A stretch of 64,000 nt of DNA, from assembly GCA_900771005.1 (NCBI GenBank), contig CAAGMI010000277.1, positions 1 to 64,000 on the forward strand, given 5' to 3'. Positions 33,505 through 39,503 of the stretch are shown piece by piece (the first letter of the stretch is position 1; the number at the start of each line of letters is the position of its first letter). This DNA comes from Rikenellaceae bacterium (GTDB lineage: Bacteria > Bacteroidota > Bacteroidia > Bacteroidales > UBA932). The notes below the pieces were generated by a model that was given only the letters and a program-made list of their open reading frames with translations, did no database searches and was not told where the DNA came from. A program made the translations under genes and the position numbers.

Positions 33505-34851
33505 ATGCTTGAAAGGTACTACATACAGGTCATACTTCCTCTTCGCCTGAAATGGGAGCCGTGGTATTACTGTGAAGTGCCTGTGGAGACCGGAACCAGA
33601 GTCAGGGTCAGGAATTCCGGTCGGGAATATATCGGAGTGGTCAGTTCAACCGGAGGTTCCCCTGATATAGATGAAAAAAGAATCCTCAAGATAATATCGG
33701 TCGAAACGGGGCTTGAGCGCATACTCCCCTCTGAAATGGAATTCTGGCGTTTCATAACCGACTACTACCTTTGCAGTGTAGGAGAGGTTTACAAGTACGC
33801 TTATCCCGCGGGAGAGTCCAGGACGGAGGTAAAGTCATCCAGGAAGAAGATCGATTTGCGAAGGAACAATTCTTTCACTCCTGCACTGCAGCTTGAAAAT
33901 TGCGGCAGGCCGATATTCGTAAGTGGAGCGAAGAGATCCGCCATATACGAAAAGCACATAGAAAAAACCCTCTCCGAAGGTCGTGACGTATTGCTGATAA
34001 GCCCGGACAAGCCAAGGGAATCATACGCTACGAGAAGGGAGTACGCCAAGGCTGTGAGATCAGACACACCTGTCGTGATTGAAGGGAACAAAAGCAACAT
34101 CTTCCTCCCGTTCACAAAACTGGGCCTGGTCATAATCGATGATGAAGATTCCGTTTCCTTCAAAAATAACGGCGCAGCCCCCAGATTCAACGGAAGGGAT
34201 GCTGCGATAATGCTCGCCAGCATGCACGGGGCTGCTGTACTGCTGGGGTCCCTTACCCCTTCCCTCGAGACTGTTCTGAACGTAAACAGCGGTAAATACA
34301 AGCACATAGAGACCGAGGCTCCGACGCTTGCAGAGTGTGAAATAATAGACACCGATGCCGAATTCAGAAAGAACGGAATGGTAGGAGACCGCAGCCGCAA
34401 ACTTATTGCAGCGGAGGAGGAAGTCACGGCCAGAGGCGGAAAATTCACCGAGATAAACAGCTGGGAGTTGGGGAAAGCATTCAAGACAAAACTGGAGAAA
34501 TATGATCTGGTGGCAGTTCTTCACGCAGAATTGATGTCCTCCAGGGCCGATTTCAGAGCTGATGAGAAATACAGCCATGCCATATTCAGACTGAGGTCGA
34601 GATGCCGTGGCAGGATAATGATACAGACCAGGGTTTCCGAGCGTTCGGTGGTCCCTGATCAGGATCTTCTCAAGGAGAGGAAGGAATTCAATTTCCCTCC
34701 TTTTTCACGTCTTGTCGAAATAAGGAAAAAAGACGAGGAAACAGTTGTCAGGCAGTATTTTCTCAAGAAGGACAAGTACCTGGGTGAAAAGAAAAAAGAA
34801 ATCGCCGGGAACATCCCAGGCGACTGTTTCATCGATGTGGATCCGTTATAG
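33505..34851 (+). CDS. PriA-derived protein lacking all helicase motifs (448 aa)
   Basis: Known: PriA (primosomal protein N', about 730-820 residues) restarts replication forks using an N-terminal 3'-DNA-binding domain and a zinc-containing superfamily 2 helicase. Seen: clear PriA ancestry: ITDYYLCSVGEVYKYAYPAG, NIFLPFTKLGLVIID, APRFNGRDAAIMLASM, LLGSLTPSLET, ELMSSRADFRADEKY and FNFPPFSRLVEI. But Walker A (normally GxTGSGKT) reads SGAKRSAIY (about residue 140), DEEH reads DDED (212-215), the eight zinc cysteines are missing, and GRAGR is lost (RSRCRG). There are no stops or frameshifts over 448 codons. Inference: a non-catalytic PriA relative, possibly structural. Start at ATG 33505; GTG 33481 possible. 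Ends with a 6-bp overlap into mtnN. Confidence 0.82.
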   Translation: MLERYYIQVILPLRLKWEPWYYCEVPVETGTRVRVRNSGREYIGVVSSTGGSPDIDEKRILKIISVETGLERILPSEMEFWRFITDYYLCSVGEVYKYAYPAGESRTEVKSSRKKIDLRRNNSFTPALQLENCGRPIFVSGAKRSAIYEKHIEKTLSEGRDVLLISPDKPRESYATRREYAKAVRSDTPVVIEGNKSNIFLPFTKLGLVIIDDEDSVSFKNNGAAPRFNGRDAAIMLASMHGAAVLLGSLTPSLETVLNVNSGKYKHIETEAPTLAECEIIDTDAEFRKNGMVGDRSRKLIAAEEEVTARGGKFTEINSWELGKAFKTKLEKYDLVAVLHAELMSSRADFRADEKYSHAIFRLRSRCRGRIMIQTRVSERSVVPDQDLLKERKEFNFPPFSRLVEIRKKDEETVVRQYFLKKDKYLGEKKKEIAGNIPGDCFIDVDPL

Positions 34852-35487
34852 AATCTCCAGGAAACGTTCTACGGTCTCCACGGACTTTTCTGTCACGCTT
34901 CCCCAGAAATCCTTATACTGAAGTATCCTGTCGTGAGAACCGACACAGTCGCTTATCACTCTAAGGCTCAGAAACGGTACATCGTCCAAATGGCACACCT
35001 GGGCGACCGAACATGACTCCATATCGACGGCCAGAGCATCCGGGAATCTTTCCTTTATCTGGGCGATCTCTTCATCCCTCGTGCAGAATCTGTCGCCGCT
35101 GGCGATAAGTCCTGGAACAGCCCCTGCCTGTTTTGCCAGATCAAGAAGATGCGCATCGGCATCGAATCTTGGCGGAAGGCCCTGCACCTGCCCGTATTCA
35201 TTGCCTTCACCGCACCAGACATCATGATAGGCCACCTGGCTTGAGGCTACCACGTCCATAACCGCGATAGATGTGTCAGCACCTCCGGCGCATCCCGTAC
35301 TTATCAGGCAGTCGGGCTTATGGAGGGATATCATCTCGACAGCCTTGATGGCGGCATTTACCTTTCCTATGCCACTCCTCGCAAGCACCAGGTCATTTCC
35401 ACCAAGCTTTCCCGACGATTGTCCGCCGATCAGACCTGAGATGATCTCATACTCCTTGCTCATTGCTATGATGATGCCTACCTTCAT
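34846..35487 (-). CDS. mtnN: MTA/SAH nucleosidase (213 aa)
   Basis: Cleaves 5'-methylthioadenosine and S-adenosylhomocysteine to adenine and the thioribose sugar. Seen: MKVGIIIAMSKEYEI start, RSGIGKVNAAI, STGCAGGAD, AVDMESCSVAQVCH (substrate-binding Met-Glu) and the catalytic Asp in VISDCVG. The frame is open further upstream to 35619, but that part crosses the rpmE2 terminator and mirrors rpmE2; the -7 box at 35496-35503 lies 8 nt before ATG 35487 and fixes this start. Length is slightly short but complete. Confidence 0.92.
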   Translation of the reverse strand: MKVGIIIAMSKEYEIISGLIGGQSSGKLGGNDLVLARSGIGKVNAAIKAVEMISLHKPDCLISTGCAGGADTSIAVMDVVASSQVAYHDVWCGEGNEYGQVQGLPPRFDADAHLLDLAKQAGAVPGLIASGDRFCTRDEEIAQIKERFPDALAVDMESCSVAQVCHLDDVPFLSLRVISDCVGSHDRILQYKDFWGSVTEKSVETVERFLEIL

Positions 35488-35495
35488 ACCGGATG

Positions 35496-35503
35496 CAAAT
35501 ATA
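35496..35503 (-). promoter_or_regulatory. -7 promoter element of mtnN
   Basis: TATATTTG on the minus strand ends 8 nt before the ATG of mtnN and overlaps the T-run of the rpmE2 terminator: near-leaderless spacing. Confidence 0.6.
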
Positions 35504-35535
35504 AGAAAAAAGGCCGCAACCTTGTTGCAGCCTTT
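35504..35535 (-). terminator. Rho-independent terminator of rpmE2
   Basis: Minus strand AAAGGCTGCAAC pairs with GTTGCGGCCTTT (one internal mismatch, loop AAG), followed by a run of T. It lies 22 bp after the L31 stop codon. Confidence 0.9.
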
Positions 35536-35557
35536 AACCCTATTTGTCGCCTCAGAA

Positions 35558-35809
35558 TTATTTCTGACGGCTCTTGTACCTCTGATAGAACTGGTCAACA
35601 CGTCCGGCAGTATCGACAATCTTCTTCTTGCCGGTGTAGAATGGGTGAGATGTGTTTGAAATCTCGACCTTTACAAGAGGATATTCAACGCCCTCGATAG
35701 TGATGGTCTCCTTTGTGGTGGCGCAACTGCGGGTGATGAATACATCTTCGTTTGACATATCCTTGAAAGCTACAAGACGGTAGGTTTCGGGATGGATTCC
35801 TTGTTTCAT
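35558..35809 (-). CDS. rpmE2: 50S ribosomal protein L31 type B (83 aa)
   Basis: Ribosomal protein bridging the two subunits. Seen: MKQGIHPETYRLVAFKDMSN, VKVEISNTSHPFYTGKKKIV and TAGRVDQFYQRYKSR. The CxxC zinc-site cysteines of type A L31 are absent (only one Cys remains), and the 83-residue length is that of type B. Known: type B forms are the standard L31 in Bacteroidota. Own promoter and strong terminator. Confidence 0.97.
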   Translation of the reverse strand: MKQGIHPETYRLVAFKDMSNEDVFITRSCATTKETITIEGVEYPLVKVEISNTSHPFYTGKKKIVDTAGRVDQFYQRYKSRQK

Positions 35810-35835
35810 ATTACTTTTTTGTTTAGAATCGGGCG

Positions 35836-35843
35836 CAAATATA
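35836..35843 (-). promoter_or_regulatory. -7 promoter element of rpmE2
   Basis: TATATTTG followed by CGCCCGA on the minus strand, 15 nt identical to the pot operon promoter; leader about 20 nt. Confidence 0.65.
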
Positions 35844-35869
35844 GAAAATAAATCCGATACGTCAAACAG

Positions 35870-36934
35870 TTATTTCTTTCTGTACGGCGCATCGTCATAC
35901 AGAATGAAGCGTTTGGCCTTTCTGATCCATTTCTGCTCCTCAATCTTGACGTGCTCCTGCACGACATCATAAGTGATGTTCCCTCTGAGATATTCAGATA
36001 TGACGGGATCCGCCACCTTGACGTGAAGGCTGTCCGTCATCACGAACTCCGGATAACGCTCAGCCATGCACCTCATCAGAAGAAGTGTGTGCAACAGAGA
36101 GTGGTACTTCACTCCCGGAAGAAGAATTATCTGATACCCGTAACATTCTACATCCTTGTATATCCCGGCCGTAGGCGTGAACGAGCAGGGACGGAGGAGA
36201 ACACCTTCCGGACAAGGCAGGTCATTTTCCCCCTCATTCTTTATGAACGGAGCACCGAAATACTCATAAGGGCGTGTCGTTCCGATGCCGGGAGTGATGT
36301 TGGTATTGTTCCAAAGAGCGCCTCCGCTGTACAGTTCACAGGTAAAGAGCCCCGGGATGTCGGCGGAAGGGGCGATTGTCCAAGGGAGTATGGTCCTGGA
36401 TGCGGACGAAGCCATCGCAGATATGATATGGAGCGGGAACTTGGCCCCTATCTCATCGTAATACAGGCTGGCAAGTTCACCGAGCGTCAACCCGTGACGG
36501 TGCGCAACCTTCGGTGTCCATATGTCGGAATCAACGGAAGGGATCGTCCCTTCCACTATCCTGCCTGCAGGATTGATGTGGTCCACAATATATATGGAAG
36601 GGCCATCCTCCATCCTGGCCCGCGTACTGAGCATACGCATCACATCTCTGGTATAGTTGAAATATCTGCTGCCGGTATCCTGAATCTCCACCACAACGGC
36701 ATCAAGTCCTTCCATATCCTCCTGCGTGAAATCTATATGGTTGGTGCCGCCCGTCAGTTCCGAATTGCGCGGCTTGAACAGACGCACCAGGTTCCCCCTC
36801 TCCCGGAAGATCTCATATACATATTTCCCGGACACGGGATCCCAGCAGTTCTGGGTACAGAAAACCCCAACACGGCCGTCAACAAGGCCCTTGTCAAGTT
36901 GTTCTGCTATTCCTGTCGTTCTGAAGCTAAACAT
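35870..36934 (-). CDS. NamZ-like exo-beta-N-acetylmuramidase (DUF1343, 354 aa)
   Basis: Known: DUF1343/NamZ (GH171) releases MurNAc from the non-reducing end of peptidoglycan fragments. Seen: DGRVGVFCTQNCWD, DAVVVEIQDTGSRYFNYTRD, YIVDHINPAGRIVEGTIPSV, AHRHGLTLGELASLYYDE and NTNITPGIGTTRPYEYFGAPF, the ordered motifs of the family. Odd: no signal peptide precedes the domain, although described NamZ proteins are usually exported; the start overlaps the upstream phosphohexomutase end by 8 bp, leaving little room for a longer N-terminus. Inference: a cytoplasmic version linked to amino-sugar metabolism. Confidence 0.87.
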   Translation of the reverse strand: MFSFRTTGIAEQLDKGLVDGRVGVFCTQNCWDPVSGKYVYEIFRERGNLVRLFKPRNSELTGGTNHIDFTQEDMEGLDAVVVEIQDTGSRYFNYTRDVMRMLSTRARMEDGPSIYIVDHINPAGRIVEGTIPSVDSDIWTPKVAHRHGLTLGELASLYYDEIGAKFPLHIISAMASSASRTILPWTIAPSADIPGLFTCELYSGGALWNNTNITPGIGTTRPYEYFGAPFIKNEGENDLPCPEGVLLRPCSFTPTAGIYKDVECYGYQIILLPGVKYHSLLHTLLLMRCMAERYPEFVMTDSLHVKVADPVISEYLRGNITYDVVQEHVKIEEQKWIRKAKRFILYDDAPYRKK

Positions 36935-38327
36935 TTATGATCTTATTTGCTATTCCTATCACTTCCTGAGCAAGTTTTTCTGCAGCTTCCACGGTAGGAG
37001 CTTCGGAATAAATGCGGATAATCGGTTCAGTATTGGATTTCCTGAGATGGACCCAGCTTCTCGTCGCCTCGAAGTCAATCTTCACGCCGTCGATATCATT
37101 GATCCTTTCATTCGAGAAATGATTTTTCATTTCACACAGAATCTTATCTATCAAGGCATTGTCTGACAAGTCGATCCTGTTCTTGGCTATATGGTATTCA
37201 GGCAGGGTCGCCTTATACTCGCTCACTTTCATCTTGAGGTGTGCAAGATGACTCAGGAAGAGTGCGGTTCCCACCATTGCATCCCTTCCGCAATGTGAGG
37301 ACGGGAAGATGACTCCCCCGTTGCCCTCTCCGCCGATCAGAGCACCGACCTCGTGCATTCTGGTGGTCACATTGACTTCACCCACAGCAGCCGCATAATA
37401 GGTTCCCCCGAATCTTTCTGTCACGTCACGCAATGCCCGGGAACTTGACAGGTTGGAAACCGTATTGGCGCCGGGGTGTCTTGAAAGCAGATAATCCGCC
37501 ACAGAGACAAGCGTATATTCCTCCACGAAAGGTTCTCCGTTCTCACAGATGAAAGCGAGCCTGTCCACATCCGGATCGACGCTTATTCCGAGGTCTGCAT
37601 TATTGTCCACCACAGTGCGGCACAGCTGTTCAAGATTCTTGGGAAGCGGTTCCGGATTGTGTGCAAAGTCACCTGACGGATCAAGATTCAATCCTATGCA
37701 GCGGACGCCCAGCCGTTCGAGCAGTCTAGGCATTATTATCCCTCCGACACTGTTTATCGCATCGAGGACAACTGTAAATCCCGCCTTTCTGACAGCATCT
37801 GCATCCACATCTTCAAGTGCAAGGACAGAGTCTATGTGTTCGTCCGTAAAATCGTGGCATTCAATATGGCCGAGCTCGTCAACCCCGGCAAAGTCAAAGT
37901 CGCCCTTCTCCGCAAGGTCAAGGATAGCCTGACCCTGAGCGGCAGTCAGGAACTCCCCTTCTTCATTGAGAAGTTTCAGGGCGTTCCACTGTCTCGGGTT
38001 GTGGGATGCCGTGATGATTATACCTCCGTCTGCATTGGCGAACCTGACTGCAAGCTCCGTGGTAGGAGTCGATGCAAATCCGCACTTGACCACATCCACA
38101 CCGCAACTTACAAGAGTGCCGCAGACCAATTGCTCCACCATTTCTCCGCTTATTCTGGCATCACGGCCGACAACGACCTTGTATTTCCTGCCGAACGGCT
38201 TTTTCCTGTCGCGCAGGCAGGCGCAGTATGCATAAGTGAACTTTACTATGTCAACGGGGGTAAGCCCCTCTCCGGACGGACCGCCTATGGTCCCGCGTAT
38301 TCCGGATATGGATTTTATCAGTGTCAT
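36927..38327 (-). CDS. glmM: Phosphohexomutase, GlmM-like (466 aa)
   Basis: Probably converts glucosamine-6-P to glucosamine-1-P for UDP-GlcNAc synthesis. Seen: SISGIRGTIGG, the phosphoserine loop ITASHNPRQWNALKLL (Ser about 103), the magnesium loop DPDVDRLAF, the sugar-binding GGEGNGGVIF and the C-terminal RKSNTEPIIRIYSEA. Known: Bacteroidota GlmM proteins have this length; a phosphoglucomutase or phosphomannomutase role cannot be excluded, and a different mutase is encoded at 61004-62665. Start at ATG 38327 because the -7 box lies 6 nt before it; the frame is open to 38438 but beyond the promoter. Confidence 0.88.
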   Translation of the reverse strand: MTLIKSISGIRGTIGGPSGEGLTPVDIVKFTYAYCACLRDRKKPFGRKYKVVVGRDARISGEMVEQLVCGTLVSCGVDVVKCGFASTPTTELAVRFANADGGIIITASHNPRQWNALKLLNEEGEFLTAAQGQAILDLAEKGDFDFAGVDELGHIECHDFTDEHIDSVLALEDVDADAVRKAGFTVVLDAINSVGGIIMPRLLERLGVRCIGLNLDPSGDFAHNPEPLPKNLEQLCRTVVDNNADLGISVDPDVDRLAFICENGEPFVEEYTLVSVADYLLSRHPGANTVSNLSSSRALRDVTERFGGTYYAAAVGEVNVTTRMHEVGALIGGEGNGGVIFPSSHCGRDAMVGTALFLSHLAHLKMKVSEYKATLPEYHIAKNRIDLSDNALIDKILCEMKNHFSNERINDIDGVKIDFEATRSWVHLRKSNTEPIIRIYSEAPTVEAAEKLAQEVIGIANKIINV

Positions 38328-38333
38328 ATTCTG

Positions 38334-38341
38334 CAAAAATA
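38334..38341 (-). promoter_or_regulatory. -7 promoter element of the glmM-namZ operon
   Basis: TATTTTTG on the minus strand, full match, 6 nt before ATG 38327 (leaderless-type). Confidence 0.6.
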
Positions 38342-38353
38342 GATATTTTATCG

Positions 38354-38361
38354 TAAATTCG
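38354..38361 (+). promoter_or_regulatory. Possible -7 element of the DUF486 gene
   Basis: TAAATTCG, one change from consensus, 21 nt before ATG 38383, back to back with the glmM promoter. Confidence 0.4.
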
Positions 38362-38382
38362 CAGACCAAAACATATCGGGAA

Positions 38383-38760
38383 ATGAATATCAACGGGTTG
38401 TGGACCATACTTTTGCTTATCGTGTCGAACGTTTTCATGACATTCGCCTGGTACGGTCAGTTGAAACTTGCCGAAATCGCGCCGTCTTCCAGGGACTGGC
38501 CACTGATACTCGTAATTCTGATGTCCTGGGGAATAGCTCTTTTTGAATATTCCTTCATGGTACCGGCCAACAGGCTCGGCTCGAACGTCAACGGAGGCCC
38601 GTTCAACCTGGTGCAGTTGAAGGTGATACAGGAAGCAGTCTCACTCACGGTCTTCACCGTAATCTGCGCCTTCGTATTCAAGAACCAACCCATACAGTGG
38701 AACCATTTCGTTTCATTCGGCCTTATCATCCTGGCTGTATTCTTCGCGTTCCTGAAGTAA
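38383..38760 (+). CDS. DUF486 (DMT superfamily) membrane protein (125 aa)
   Basis: Seen: four hydrophobic segments (about residues 5-25, 40-58, 73-95, 104-123), FAWYGQLKL in the first loop and EYSFMVPANRLGS, the signature stretch of DUF486. Known: the family resembles half-size drug/metabolite transporters that would dimerise; no substrate is established. The open frame reaches back to 38236 but that part mirrors glmM on the opposite strand. GGGAA just before the ATG is a possible ribosome site. Confidence 0.88.
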   Translation: MNINGLWTILLLIVSNVFMTFAWYGQLKLAEIAPSSRDWPLILVILMSWGIALFEYSFMVPANRLGSNVNGGPFNLVQLKVIQEAVSLTVFTVICAFVFKNQPIQWNHFVSFGLIILAVFFAFLK

Positions 38761-38763
38761 AAA

Positions 38764-38794
38764 TTTGCAGGTTTCATTTTTATCCTTATATTTG
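38764..38794 (+). promoter_or_regulatory. Promoter of tRNA-Glu
   Basis: TTTG (38764-38767), 19 nt, TATATTTG (38787-38794): ideal Bacteroidota promoter starting 3 nt after the DUF486 stop codon. It continues CAGTCCC, as at tRNA-Phe. Confidence 0.85.
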
Positions 38795-38811
38795 CAGTCC
38801 CAAAACCGAAT

Positions 38812-38883
38812 GGTGGGTTCGTATAACGGTTAGTACTCAAGATTCTCAATCTTGCAATAGGAGTTCGATTCTCCTACCCACTA
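38812..38883 (+). tRNA. tRNA-Glu (CTC)
   Basis: Seen: acceptor GGTGGGT/ACCCACT (first pair G-U), discriminator A, D-loop ATAACGGTTAGTA, anticodon stem CAAGA/TCTTG with loop TTCTCAA (anticodon CTC), T-arm AGGAG-TTCGATT-CTCCT. CCA is not encoded. The D-arm is typical of tRNA-Glu. CTC reads GAG only, so it supplements a TTC isoacceptor expected elsewhere. Confidence 0.9.
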
Positions 38884-38886
38884 CAA

Positions 38887-38916
38887 AAAGCCCGAAGCTG
38901 CTGCTTCGGGTTTTTT
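38887..38916 (+). terminator. Rho-independent terminator of tRNA-Glu
   Basis: CCCGAAGC-TGCT-GCTTCGGG, perfect 8-bp stem (38891-38910), followed by TTTTTT. Confidence 0.92.
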
Positions 38917-38920
38917 GTAG

Positions 38921-39030
38921 CCCCACCTCTCAACCCCAGTCGCTCCGCGACAGCCCCTGTCAGTGGCATGCGGCTCCACTAACGTTTCGCCGGCGACTCC
39001 CGTCGTTCGCATCGCTCACTCCTTCGTCGC
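38921..39030. other. GC-rich intergenic stretch between two terminators
   Basis: About 110 bp with no credible gene, markedly richer in G+C than its surroundings and full of short palindromes: GTCGC-TCC-GCGAC (38940-38952), AGTGG...CCACT, CGCCGGCG. It is bounded by the tRNA-Glu terminator and a second terminator at 39031-39052. It may be a small RNA, a REP-like intergenic repeat or the scar of an insertion. A minus-strand frame through it (38979-39563) lacks any recognisable protein feature. Confidence 0.35.
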
Positions 39031-39052
39031 GGCACCTGATGGTGCCTTTTTT
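39031..39052 (+). terminator. Second Rho-independent terminator before the small membrane protein gene
   Basis: GGCACC-TGAT-GGTGCC, 6-bp stem followed by TTTTTT. No gene ends just before it on the plus strand, so it either backs up the tRNA terminator or ends an unannotated transcript. Confidence 0.75.
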
Positions 39053-39065
39053 CGTTTTTATTTAT

Positions 39066-39073
39066 TACATTTG
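39066..39073 (+). promoter_or_regulatory. -7 promoter element of the 39081-43709 operon
   Basis: TACATTTG, full consensus, ends 7 nt before ATG 39081 (near-leaderless). Confidence 0.6.
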
Positions 39074-39080
39074 TAGTATT

Positions 39081-39503
39081 ATGAAAACAAGAACAAAAGT
39101 TATCACCTGGATTGCTGCAATACTGATTGTAGCGGCAGCCGCAGCTGTATTCTTCAAGTTTTTCTTCGTATTCGGAGAAGGTGTGAAAGCCGGCGAACTG
39201 AATCAGATCATGTACAAAGGATGGGTATTCAAAACCTATGAAGGAAGACTGATCCAGACAGGATTCAACAGCGGAGCCAAAAACGGCGGCAAGATCCAGT
39301 CGAATGAATTCAACTTTTCCGTAGTTGACAAGAATATTGCAGATTCGCTTATGCAATGTAGCGGGAAACTCGTAAAACTTCACTATGTGGAATATAACGG
39401 CAAGCTTCCGTGGAGAGGTATGCAGAAGCACATAGTGGATGGCATACTGTCCGTAGAGCAGTCGAATCAGAATACCACGATTCCAATAGTCGACGGAGAA
39501 TGA
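39081..39503 (+). CDS. Conserved small membrane-anchored protein (140 aa)
   Basis: Function unknown. Seen: one N-terminal membrane span (about residues 9-31, WIAAILIVAAAAAVFFKFFF), then a soluble domain with GELNQIMYKGWVFKTYEGRL, FNFSVVDKNIADSLM and LHYVEYNGKLPWRG. Homologues with this layout are common in Bacteroidota; I recall them sometimes mislabelled as 6-phosphogluconate dehydrogenase, with no basis in the sequence. Start chosen at the first Met after the promoter. The stop overlaps the start of the peptidase gene (ATGA). Confidence 0.8.
   Translation: MKTRTKVITWIAAILIVAAAAAVFFKFFFVFGEGVKAGELNQIMYKGWVFKTYEGRLIQTGFNSGAKNGGKIQSNEFNFSVVDKNIADSLMQCSGKLVKLHYVEYNGKLPWRGMQKHIVDGILSVEQSNQNTTIPIVDGE

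Noticed and set aside
35488..35619. N-terminal extension of mtnN
   Set aside because: It crosses the rpmE2 terminator and antisense rpmE2; the promoter box lies immediately before 35487.
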